Part shown: positions 56,194-64,000 of the stretch, piece by piece
How positions within the stretch are numbered: position 1 is the first letter of the stretch
Layout of the letters: every line of letters starts with the position of its first letter
Assembly: GCA_933228895.1 (NCBI GenBank)
Contig: OW121855.1
Location: 72,440,698 to 72,504,697, forward strand
Direction: 5' to 3'
Source: Platycnemis pennipes
Lineage: Eukaryota; Arthropoda; Insecta; Odonata; Platycnemididae
DNA length: 64,000 nucleotides
Program-made: the position numbers and the translations under genes
Notes under the pieces: generated by a model
Seen by the model: only the letters and a program-made list of their open reading frames with translations
Told to the model about the DNA's origin: nothing
Databases searched by the model: none

Positions 56194-56441
56194 AGCCGAG
56201 TTTACGCGATGCATTTACCCGCGCAAGTACGTTGCTGGACAGATGCGTGGACGACTACAAATTTCTCGCACACATTCTCCAAAATAGAACAGGGGCTATT
56301 TTCTGTCCATGCATTCACGCATTTGCGCAATTTTGAGTGTTTACACCAAGGAGAGTCTCCTTGGTTTAAACGGTGCAATTTTGATGGTGAATGTGTTCAC
56401 GCATCTACCCGCGCGTGTAAATGCATCGTGTAAACTCGGCT
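56194..56441. mobile_element. 248-bp MITE, TAT target duplication
   Basis: The ends read AGCCGAGTTTACGCGATGCA (56194) and, in reverse from 56441, AGCCGAGTTTACACGATGCA. TAT flanks both sides (56191-56193 and 56442-56444). The ends resemble those of the 33.7 kb MITE (AGCCCGTTTCACACGATACT), suggesting the same transposase group. An internal hairpin ACCAAGGAGA / TCTCCTTGGT is present. Confidence 0.75.
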
Positions 56442-56563
56442 TATGAATCGTGAATTTCAAAGATAGGCGTTTTGAAGTACTATTATAATAGTTGAAAGAA
56501 GGCTATAAACGTTTATTATGTGTTAATGTTTGTTTCTAAATCAGCAGGTTAATCCGAATATAT

Positions 56564-56724
56564 ATTAATTTTGCAGCGTGTCAGTCAGTCAGTCAGTCAG
56601 CCATTCTGTATCCGTTTTGTTCTGTTCTCTCCCAAGTTATGAGCTAATAAAGTGAGGTTTGGTGCGTTGAGTGTGGATTCTCCGTCTGTATGATTTGGTA
56701 ATAGTTTTGGATTTTTAGCAGTTT
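56564..56724 (+). repeat. Direct repeat, copy 2, with CAGT microsatellite
   Basis: Same sequence as 55466-55620, with CAGTCAGTCAGTCAGTCAG where copy 1 has CAGTCCGTCCGTC. Confidence 0.85.
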
Positions 56725-57147
56725 GTGGTGCAGAAAAAAATGCAAAAAAACGTGGTTTTTGAGAGTGGGTGACAACATATAATAAAAATTTGGTTTTGAA
56801 AAAAGTACAAAAACATAGGAAAATTAGAGTAGGACACATTTATCTATTTATAAAATAGGCATTTCCTTCTCTCTGCATACGAAATGCAGCAGGCCTGCTA
56901 GTAGTACATTAAGTTTATTAATTTAAAAACCGTTGGTATTCATTTCACTATGTGGAAGTGAACCTGGCCCATAGTCATGCCAAGTTTACAGCATGCTTCG
57001 CGGTAGCAGAGGACTCCACCAAATGGAAGTGTGGGATCCTATAATACAACTATATTGGTACCATATAGGATTTCGTTCTTTCTCGGTGAATTATTTTAAT
57101 AAGTGAATCTCAGGTTTCAAGGCGAGTAAGATTTTGGGTTTTTGACA

Positions 57148-57510
57148 ATTCGTATCGCAGAGACAGGGCACACGATAGATACCCGAATAAAAGAGCACAG
57201 GAGGTGTATCAGGTTGTTCCACCCGGAATAATCTGCCTTGGCTGAACATAGCTTATCGGAAGATCACATCATCTCCTTTGATGAGGCTTGACTGGTCTCC
57301 AAAGCAAATGGATATTGGGATCGTCTCCTTAAAGAGGCCATCGAAATCAGGCTGGAAGATAACACCTTTAATCGGGACTCTGGGTACATCCTCTGCAGGG
57401 ATTGGAAACAGTTAATTCTAAAAATAACGGAAGAAAGGAGACAACAATGCCCTCCGAATTATACGCTATATAAGCGCAGGCAGAATTCCCTGCAACCTTT
57501 ATTGTTCTGA
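57148..57510 (+). pseudogene. Penelope-like GIY-YIG endonuclease fragment
   Basis: One frame of 121 codons aligns by eye with residues 116-185 of the 50.1 kb copy, then extends. A-E-T-G-H-T-I-D-T-R-I-K-E-H-R-R is followed by A-L-A-E-H-S-L, W-D-R-L-L-K-E-A-I-E-I-R-L and F-N-R-D-S-G. The GIY and YIG strands themselves are deleted. In-frame stops at 57229-57231 and 57289-57291 make it a pseudogene. The catalytic Glu of KEAIEI is retained. The final stop (57508-57510) overlaps the start of the hammerhead-like motif. Confidence 0.85.
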
Positions 57511-57545
57511 GAACGATGGATGAGTGTTTCATCGAAACGTCAGCA
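57508..57545 (+). ncRNA. Hammerhead-like motif, degraded
   Basis: CTGAGAACGATG (CTGANGA with one change), a GGATGAGTGTTTC segment, then CATCGAAACGTC. Same order as at 32.3 and 50.8 kb. Confidence 0.45.
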
Positions 57546-57599
57546 ACCCAAAATCTTACTCTGCTTGAAACCCGAGAGTCATTTATTAATATTAGTACC

Positions 57600-59125
57600 T
57601 TGTTTAACGAAGGAAACTCCGAGTTTTGATAATTTTCTTTAGCAATTATTAATCAATATTTGTTAGAGCTTAGGGGCTCTGAAGTACGTTCAGGAGACGA
57701 ATAATCCCTATGCTTCGCAACGTAAACTATGTACCTGATACGTCAGCAACAAGGTTACAGCATAACCGCCTTTTCTAACATTTTCAAATGAAGTTAAAAT
57801 TAACATTTAATTACCTAGGAAATTGGGATTTCTGAATTCGAATTATTTGCGTACAGAAGGTATATGCATTTATGGTGGGAAACGAATAGTAATTAACGAA
57901 TTCCGTATTCTTTTGTGAAGAAAACCACTATTCTTGTAGTGTGTATCACGAGTTAATGTTGATCTTCGGTTTGTATTGGATGGCGCGCGATGGAAAAGTT
58001 GTTCCGTAAGTTTGAAAGAGTCGACTTGGAGTAGAGTTGGACTAGTTTTGGGGCGAAATCATGTTCTTTCTTCCATTCCTTGATTGTATCTCTGCCCTCT
58101 TATAGTGAGTCTCTTTGATTGCTTCGTTGAAATTCCCTCCATTTACTTCTTCGAAGGAGTTAATTTCGACTGTTGAAAGGGTTGATCGATCCGAGCTTTT
58201 ATCTCGAAACGGACTGGTTCCTGGGTCGGTATCTAATAATAATAAAACTTTGGATGCTCTCGCACGGAGAACGGGAACGAAATTAAAGCGATTTACTCCT
58301 CGTGTTCCCGCCTTACTCCCCTTCCGATTTTCAAGTCGACAAAATTTTCTCCGAAGAGCTGGGAAGGAAAACTAAGAATTGGGCGAGCTGGGACGTTTTT
58401 GGCTCAGAAATATCATCGCAGTCATTCATGTCGTACGAGAGGTATTGGAGCGTTGAAGCATATATTGGAATCGACTTCCATTCAGGGCGATCAAAATACG
58501 GCGGCCCGTAAAGTAAAGCCCGACTTCGTCTGCATGATTTCAGACTCCCGCAGTTTCTTCCTTTCCTGTTGGGTATAGCTTTTACATCCATTGACTCAGG
58601 AATCTTAAAGAGCGAGTCTTGGCGGCGGAAGGTATTTCTGATTTATTTAGCGTTTTCGCGTCGTAGATGTGCGGTCGGTATATTTTGGTGCCCATAGTAA
58701 ATGCCACCCTCATATTTTAGTAGATGTTTCGGTTTTATACTCATGAAAATATGTGATTCTATCTTCCCTCTTCTCGGACTTATCTTGGTCCTAAATTTTA
58801 AACCCTTGCGAAGAAATCATTAGAAATTACGCATAATTTTTAATAATTTAGTGTAGACTCATCGTGCATGCTGTTAAACAATTCTGTTGCTACGAAGTAG
58901 TATTCAATGTTGTTTCATTTGTTCCTTATTTTTTTTTGCTTCAACGTGTAGACGAGTGTACCTGCTCGTGCTTTCGGTTTTCACTAGTCACTAATCCTGT
59001 CATTGGTTTATCGTAGATCTTCGTTCTATTCCCCTATTCGTTCTACTCTTTAAAGTTTTATCGGACTGCCCTTTTCTTCCATCCTTATTTCAACTCCTTC
59101 CTTTGCACGCCGTTCAATTTTTATC
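57600..59125. other. Intergenic DNA, nothing recognised
   Basis: Frames of 69-86 codons at 58115-58591 on both strands, without recognisable domains. Confidence 0.4.
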
Positions 59126-59129
59126 TTCA

Positions 59130-59172
59130 CCCTCGACCCAAAGGTTGCGGGTTCGAAACTCACCTCGGGAAT
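59130..59172 (+). repeat. tRNA-derived SINE, 3' half of head (family 2)
   Basis: GACCCAAAGGTTGCGGGTTC and GAAACTCACCTCGGG match the box B side of the heads at 2.6 and 38.4 kb. Confidence 0.5.
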
Positions 59173-59179
59173 GGCTGCT

Positions 59180-60025
59180 GCATTTGTCTTATGACTGTGC
59201 GTGGGATTAGTTACGATAGACTATAATATGTAAGATAAAATATTGTTTAATGCTTCCACTGGTGCATTCACTATAAGGAAATAAAGTTGACAAAAAGTAT
59301 TACGTACCATTCTGAGGTATATCTGTAATGGGGATGCTATCAGAATTACTATAACGTTATAATGAAATACAACAAAGAAATATAGTTAATACAAACATTT
59401 AACAAAAAATATTCTCGGCATCAAGAAAAAAATATTCGACTAATGATAATTTTAAGAAGACCATATTATGTATCATCAAATACTTTAACACACATGAACA
59501 TTAACAGTTTCATCAAAATATCAGAGATTACATTAAAATATTTCTAAAACTCAATTCCATCGTAACACATTTGTAATTGAATGCGGTCACGAAAAGAAAC
59601 GTCCATATCGTATTCGGTGTAACATATTGTTGGTATAATCTTTACAGTTGGAGCGGCTCGAACAGTCTACATTTGCACTGTTTAGATGGAAAAGCCTATG
59701 CCGGATTTGAATCAGATACTTCCGGTCCGTAGTCATATAGTATACCACACCGTCAGACTTGAGGTTGAGTGCTGCGATAAAGCTGTAGCAGTTGGAACAC
59801 CTTAAAATCTGATTTATCTGCATCTAAATCTTGCCAACTTTTTTGAATTCATATAAATTTGTCACAAACGTCACAATTTGTTAGGCCACGTTTAGTTCCC
59901 GAGATAATTCTGTTAGATCTCAAATGCTTCATGAGTGGCCTTAACGGGTTGAAATATCATGTCTCTTTTTCCTTGAACACTTTCACTTAATTTGTTCAAG
60001 AAATAATTGTTTCTCTGTTCATCAC
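59180..60025. other. AT-rich intergenic DNA
   Basis: Nothing recognised. Confidence 0.4.
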
Positions 60026-60029
60026 CACC

Positions 60030-60235
60030 ACTATTTCAATCCTATGATTGGTTTACTGCAGCCACCATTCCGCCCTAATCATTGTTAATTCCCTCACGCC
60101 CTGGTATGTTTTCTCTTTCTCGTCCTTCCTTATTTGACCTATATACTTATCCCTTGGTCATCCTCGCGAAACCTTCCCTTCAATTTTCCCTTCTTTTATA
60201 TTTCTTAATATTTCTCCGATTGTTTCTCCCATGCT
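60030..60235 (-). pseudogene. LINE protein C-terminal remnant
   Basis: On the minus strand: R-E-G-K-I-E-G-K, then D-K-Y-I-G-Q-I-R-K-D, and R-A-E-W-W-L-Q followed by a stop and T-N-H. This matches the G.I.GKR.RGRP...YI.QI..D...R.EWR...NQS ending of RTE/CR1-like LINEs. Internal stops are present. Confidence 0.6.
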
Positions 60236-60239
60236 GCTC

Positions 60240-61155
60240 CAAAAATATTTTGAATATGATACCCCCTCCTCCCCCAGATAGTTTCGAATTTAGATTAATG
60301 CCTAGATATTTAGCATTATTTTCAGCTATTCCGTCGATGCTATAATTTAATCTCGTTTTAAATATTTTCCCAGAAGTGTTTTACACGCAATTTTTAAGAT
60401 TTAATTCTGCTACGAAGGGGTAGAAGAGGTGTGGTCTCATCGAGTAGGTACCAATATTGGCTGAACGTATAAGAAGGCGAAGAACGTAATTTCCAGCCGG
60501 GGTAGCTTACTATTTAATTAAGGCTGAGCAACGTTGACGATCCCATTCCCTCGGTTTTAGTTCCGGCTTCACACGGGCTTATGACGTGGTTCGACACGAG
60601 TCGCGGATGAACTGCGATCTCGTTCAAGAATAGCACACCACGACGGCCGGAATCGGTTGGGAGCTTATTTCTCATTTACCGACGATCCCCAATACAGTGC
60701 CCCTAGGGGTCGGAGAGGCTCAGCCGGCCGTTATTGGGTTCTCCCGTCTCAATTTTAATCGCCACAATGCGCCTCCATCTCTCCGATCTCTAGCAGAGAG
60801 AATAAACCGTGGTGGCTCCCGGGGGCCTCGAAAAAAACAGAAATCGATGGATCCACCCTCTCTCTAAGCGTGTGGCCAGCCAATGGTATCGATTCCAGTC
60901 ATCTGCGGGCGCATCTGGCGGGATAGATAGGATCTGACGTGACACCCCCCTCCCTACACCGCGACATGCCACCCCTCTGTACCATTCTATCCCTAAGCGG
61001 AGTGGGGATGAACACCCAATACACATTTCTGTGTTCTTGGTTTCTCTCGCCCATTAAGCAGAGCTTAAGTCTATTCATTCTCTGCTTATGGCTGGAGTAG
61101 GTGTGGTTATAGTTATCCGGATTATTAGACCGATAGCTAAGGTCGTTTGAGTCAT
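60240..61155. other. Intergenic DNA
   Basis: 60540-61020 is GC-richer, with frames of 78-119 codons on the minus strand that match nothing known. No element recognised. Confidence 0.35.
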
Positions 61156-61159
61156 GTAG

Positions 61160-61435
61160 AATGAGTGAGTACTTTTTCAGTGAACGGAGGAAGGGTAGAG
61201 AGAAACCCGGTATCAGCATTAGCCCAGCCTTAACTTGAAGGTGGAGCAAGGTGTTCACGGTTTCGCGTCCCCTCCGACAGACGGAGTGCTGAACTCAAAA
61301 TGCTATCTGCCCAGCACTCAAGTAGGGACCGCTACACCAATTAAATATCTCAACCACCACATGGTTGGAATCGGGGCTTAGGGTCTGAAGCCAGTATTCT
61401 AGTAACCATACTAACCCAATTCGGCTGGAAATACG
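61160..61435 (-). repeat. tRNA-derived SINE (family 1)
   Basis: Tail (GAGAGAAACCCGGTATCAGC), centre (GGTGTTCACGGTTTCGCGTC, CCGACAGACGGAGTGCTGAA), CAAGTAGGGACCGCTACACC, and a tRNA head with reverse box B TGGAATCGGGG. The last stretch holds two head-like pieces. Confidence 0.75.
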
Positions 61436-61579
61436 TTCTGGGAAGTATTTAAAGCATTTATCATGACGCAGATCTGAAACATACTTCTTTTTGTGGAATA
61501 CTTGAATTTGTGTATACTTCCTCATCAAAGGCTGAATCGCACTGTCTAACCTATAATCTTAAAACTGATAGAAACACAT

Positions 61580-61660
61580 TATCCATGCCTGAGGCGCGAA
61601 TCGAACCCCTGGCACTACACTTGCCAGGCAAGCATATTACGAACCTCACTACCATCACCG
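61580..61660 (-). repeat. tRNA-derived SINE head (family 2)
   Basis: Reverse box B GCGAATCGAACCCCTGG, preceded by ATGCCTGAGGC. The minus strand reads as a tRNA-like block. Confidence 0.55.
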
Positions 61661-61764
61661 ACATAATGTCAAAGGGCAGAAAAGTATTCTGGATTCGAAG
61701 CAGGTCCCTCCAGTTGGGAGGTTTGTTATTATGGTCACATTATTTGTGGTTCATCAAGTCTGGC

Positions 61765-61850
61765 CCACACAGTTGCAGAAAAAGGTACAAGAATGGGAAT
61801 GGAAGGTGATGAGGAAGGGTGAAGAAAAACTTGGCGTCGTCACTAGATGA
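61765..61850 (-). repeat. SINE family-1 tail fragment
   Basis: AGAATGGGAATGGAAGGTGA and AGAAAAACTTGGCGTCGTCA match the tail of family 1. Confidence 0.55.
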
Positions 61851-62219
61851 TGGGTGGAAATTCTACAGTATCAGGCTTTATGAAATATCTTATAATGCAA
61901 GAATGACTGCGCCTGCTTTAGACCAGAAGGAATGGTGCACGGACGGGAATGAAAGAACAAAGAGAAAGGGTGGAGAGAGACCAGTGCCCCAAGTCTTGAA
62001 TCTTTCTTTACGCCATAACGAATGAAATTTGTGGCTATGATAACATCATTCGTTTCAAGTTCTTCGTTTACCCACAAGCGCGAGTCTGGCACTCATTCGC
62101 TGCTAACGAATGTTTTTCAAAGATTTTTTCCTTTGTTTGCATAACGAAAAACTAAGAGCATTCGTTAACGGCTCAACGAAGGAAATCTTTATCCTTTTGG
62201 CATGTTTTTATTTACAAAT

Positions 62220-62381
62220 ATGGCTACCAAAAGACGTTTACTGTGGCTGCGTGGGGCTTTTGAAGAGGAAAGGCAGCTGCCCCTGAGAGTGAGAGAGAGA
62301 TTTTTAAGAGACCGACGAAATCCGTATGAGCTGGAGAACAAACGGGATGAACGAAAGGATGATTTCACGATGCATCGTTAG
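62220..62381 (+). pseudogene. Possible Harbinger transposase N-terminal fragment
   Basis: A 53-codon frame from ATG reads M-A-T-K-R-R-L-L-W-L-R-G-A-F, then R-E-R-F-L-R-D-R-R-N-P-Y-E-L. The block F-R-D-R-x-N-P resembles the start of animal Harbinger transposases as I remember them. The catalytic DDE domain is absent. Its place inside inverted repeats shared with a MITE supports a transposase origin; the family assignment is tentative. Confidence 0.4.
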
Positions 62382-62393
62382 TGAATAATTTAA
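62382..62393. repeat. 12-bp target duplication, left copy
   Basis: TGAATAATTTAA, identical to 62616-62627. Confidence 0.85.
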
Positions 62394-62615
62394 TATGATG
62401 AATGGAATAAACTTGGTTATGTTCCACAAGCATTTTATTAACCGACCGGTTTCGATCTTCTCAGGTCATCCTCAGGAATGGCTGACTTGTTAAACCCCAG
62501 AGGATGACATGCAAAGGTCGAAATCGGTTGATTTATAAAACTTTTGCGGAATATAACCAAGTTTATTCTATTCATCATGAATTCATTCCACAAGGTTAAC
62601 TCGCTAACCATCGAT
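62394..62615 (-). mobile_element. Palindromic mini-Penelope element with hammerhead-like cores
   Basis: Inverted arms run 62395-62470 and about 62505-62578 (ATGATGAATGGAATAAACTT / AAGTTTATTCTATTCATCAT), then a 37-nt extension (62579-62615). On the minus strand the left half reads CTGAGGATGACC...GATCGAAACCGG. On the plus strand the right half reads AGAGGATGAC...GGTCGAAATCGG. These match CTGANGA...GAAAC, the second imperfectly. No coding DNA. Confidence 0.7.
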
Positions 62616-62627
62616 TGAATAATTTAA
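62616..62627. repeat. 12-bp target duplication, right copy
   Basis: TGAATAATTTAA, identical to 62382-62393. Confidence 0.85.
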
Positions 62628-62924
62628 AGACTCGCTCTAAGATTCGTTGAGGTCGAACTTTGTTACAAGGTTAACAAATTTTTCGTTCATAACGAAAACG
62701 TCAATATTTATTAGGTGCCTAACGAAAGATTTAAGACTCGGCTCACCTGACTTATCACCCTATCCCACGGACGGAGTACATGCCTAACTCGAATGCTCTC
62801 CGCAAAGCACACAAGTTGGGGTAGGTTTTTCCGATAAAAAGTATCTACCACTGCCGGGAATCGAGCCCGCACTCTTGGAGTGAGAGGCTGGTATTCTAGT
62901 CACCACGCCAACCCAAAGATAGAA

Positions 62925-63895
62925 GCTATTCGATCCCATTTACGGTATATTTAGTGTAGTGTTCCATCCCGGAACATGCTCCTCTATCTCCGTAACACAT
63001 CCTGCTCTTTCCAGCCCCTCTCACTCTTCCTCGCTTCGGGTCACCCCAGAATGAATATCACCCGTCTTTTTTCCCGACGCGCCATAGCTCAGAAAGAAAG
63101 GCTTTGGGGGCAGGAATAAATCCTCTCTGTTCCCCCCAAGGGATTAGCCCTCCGACTGCGGATTAAAACATTTCCAGACCCTAGGATGATGGCTCGGGTC
63201 ATGGAGCAATTTGACGCGATCCGCGTTTCTTCCCGTTTCGGCAGGGAAGCACCCTGGGGACCCAAATGAACGTGACCACTTTCACGCTCCATTATACTTT
63301 TAAGCGAGGAGGACACATCAAGAGTCTCAATGAATCACTAAATGATTGCATCAGAGGCAATTTCAAGTGCACGCCGGCACACATCATAAACGTTTTCCAG
63401 CATATTTGTTTTTTGGTAGTCCTGCCTGTTACTCCAAAGGAGGATTACATGAGATGGAGGCTGTATGCGCATGCTAGCTATGCTGCACATGCATGCTAAT
63501 GGCGAAAAGGGAAGTAGAATGGGAGTACTTCGGAACGATAAGATCCTGCTTCCTTGGCACTAAACATTGCGTTTTTTATTTCCTTTTATGTAGAATTTGC
63601 ATTTGGATTAAAACAAAAAAAACATGAAATTATGCCATGATTTCATCGCAGCAAAGGCATTTGATCATCCTAAGGTTATTTTAGGGAGGAATCCATTTTA
63701 TTCCAGTATTAGTTCATTCTTTTAATAAAACCAGGTTCGAATGTGCCAATTTACACTTCTTATTTGGCCTTTTCCCGCGTTTTGGCACAAATTCCACTCT
63801 TTTTGAAGAATTTTCACATTAAATGCCATTATTCAACTTGCTCGAGACCCTACTATGTAGCATGTTTCTGTTTAGTGGCTTGTTTGCATGTAAAT
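62925..63895. other. Intergenic DNA, nothing recognised
   Basis: Short frames only (75-77 codons at 63089-63499), no family resemblance. Confidence 0.4.
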
Positions 63896-63898
63896 AGT

Positions 63899-63972
63899 GC
63901 ATGCTTGGTGATTTTCACCCCCTGCCACGCACTCTCGCGGTGACTTGCAGGGCGTCGCGTAGATTTAGATTC
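63899..63972 (-). repeat. Repeat family B core
   Basis: TTTTCACCCCCTGCCACGCA, TCGCGGTGACTTGCAGGGCG, then TCGCGTAGATTTAGATTC. Confidence 0.75.
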
Positions 63973-64000
63973 ATTTTACTGCTCTAATGTTTTATCGCAT

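Larger units (their letters stand above)
57063..57587 (+). mobile_element. Penelope-like element, deleted, with inverted 5' arm
   Basis: A 38-nt extension (57063-57100) is followed by an inverted arm (57101-57143, containing AGTAAGATTTTGGGTT). Then come endonuclease-coding DNA, a hammerhead-like motif (57508-57542) and the forward arm (AACCCAAAATCTTACT..., to 57587). The probable 12-bp target duplication is TATATTGGTACC (57051-57062) / AATATTAGTACC (57588-57599), two mismatches. The reverse transcriptase is deleted. Confidence 0.75.
61986..62744. mobile_element. Harbinger-like DNA element, parent of the 39 kb MITE
   Basis: The ends are inverted: CCCCAAGTCTTGAATCTTT on the left and, in reverse, GAGCCGAGTCTTAAATCTTT on the right. 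Both ends extend about 60-100 nt in homology to the 39265-39440 MITE. The interior carries a short coding remnant (62220-62381) and a nested mini-Penelope element. Exact ends and the target duplication are uncertain. Confidence 0.7.
61905..62918 (-). repeat. SINE family 1, split by a Harbinger-like element
   Basis: The tail lies at 61905-61985 (TTTAGACCAGAAGGAATGGT, GGGTGGAGAGAGACCAGTG). The centre and head resume at 62745 (CCACGGACGGAGTACATGCC; reverse box B GGGAATCGAGCCCGC at 62855-62869; ACCACGCCAACCCAAAG). Confidence 0.75.

Overview
This window looks like repeat-rich, AT-rich nuclear DNA from an arthropod, most likely an insect. I found no host protein-coding gene that can be defended. 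No open frame stands out: the longest (236 codons, 32830-33540) lies in a GC-rich island where stops are rare and resembles no family I know. No operon, prokaryotic signal, functional tRNA gene or CRISPR array was seen. The arthropod call rests on the mix of elements: Penelope-like retroelements with GIY-YIG endonuclease and hammerhead-like ends, tRNA-derived SINEs, hAT, piggyBac-like and PIF/Harbinger-like elements, and a 5S rRNA fragment that reads like insect 5S.

Layout. 0-10 kb: mostly unremarkable AT-rich DNA with SINEs, a cluster of 12-bp palindromes (1.04-1.12 kb) and a TTAA-flanked piggyBac-like element (8.65-9.78 kb) carrying four copies of one 20-bp palindrome. 10.6-13.5 kb: a nearly full-length decayed hAT transposon with terminal inverted repeats and an 8-bp target duplication. 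14-20 kb: MITE-like and mosaic inverted repeats and a 5S rRNA pseudogene. 21-28 kb: a MITE nested in a SINE, several non-LTR retrotransposon (LINE) 3' fragments and a Penelope remnant. 30-35 kb: SINEs, a palindromic Penelope-type mini-element at 32.2 kb, a GC-rich island and a TTA-flanked Harbinger-type MITE inside a SINE. 39-45 kb: a small MITE, a LINE 3' end, a GC-rich MITE and a 380-bp fold-back element. 48-57 kb: the best-preserved Penelope GIY-YIG endonuclease (50.1-50.7 kb), an AT-rich tandem repeat and a second Penelope copy with an inverted 5' arm. 60-64 kb: LINE and SINE remnants and a three-level nest (mini-Penelope inside a Harbinger-like element inside a SINE).

The most interesting signal is a recurring architecture: two head-to-head arms, a 27-38-nt single-copy extension on one outer side, then a 12-bp target duplication. 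It occurs at 32.2, 44.8, 57.1 and 62.4 kb. In three of these the arms carry a hammerhead-ribozyme-like core (CTGANGA...GAAAC), and the 57.1 kb copy keeps the Penelope endonuclease frame between the arms. The others have lost all coding DNA and look like non-autonomous, ribozyme-bearing mini-Penelope elements. The insertions at 32.2 and 33.7 kb can be checked against unoccupied related copies inside this same window.
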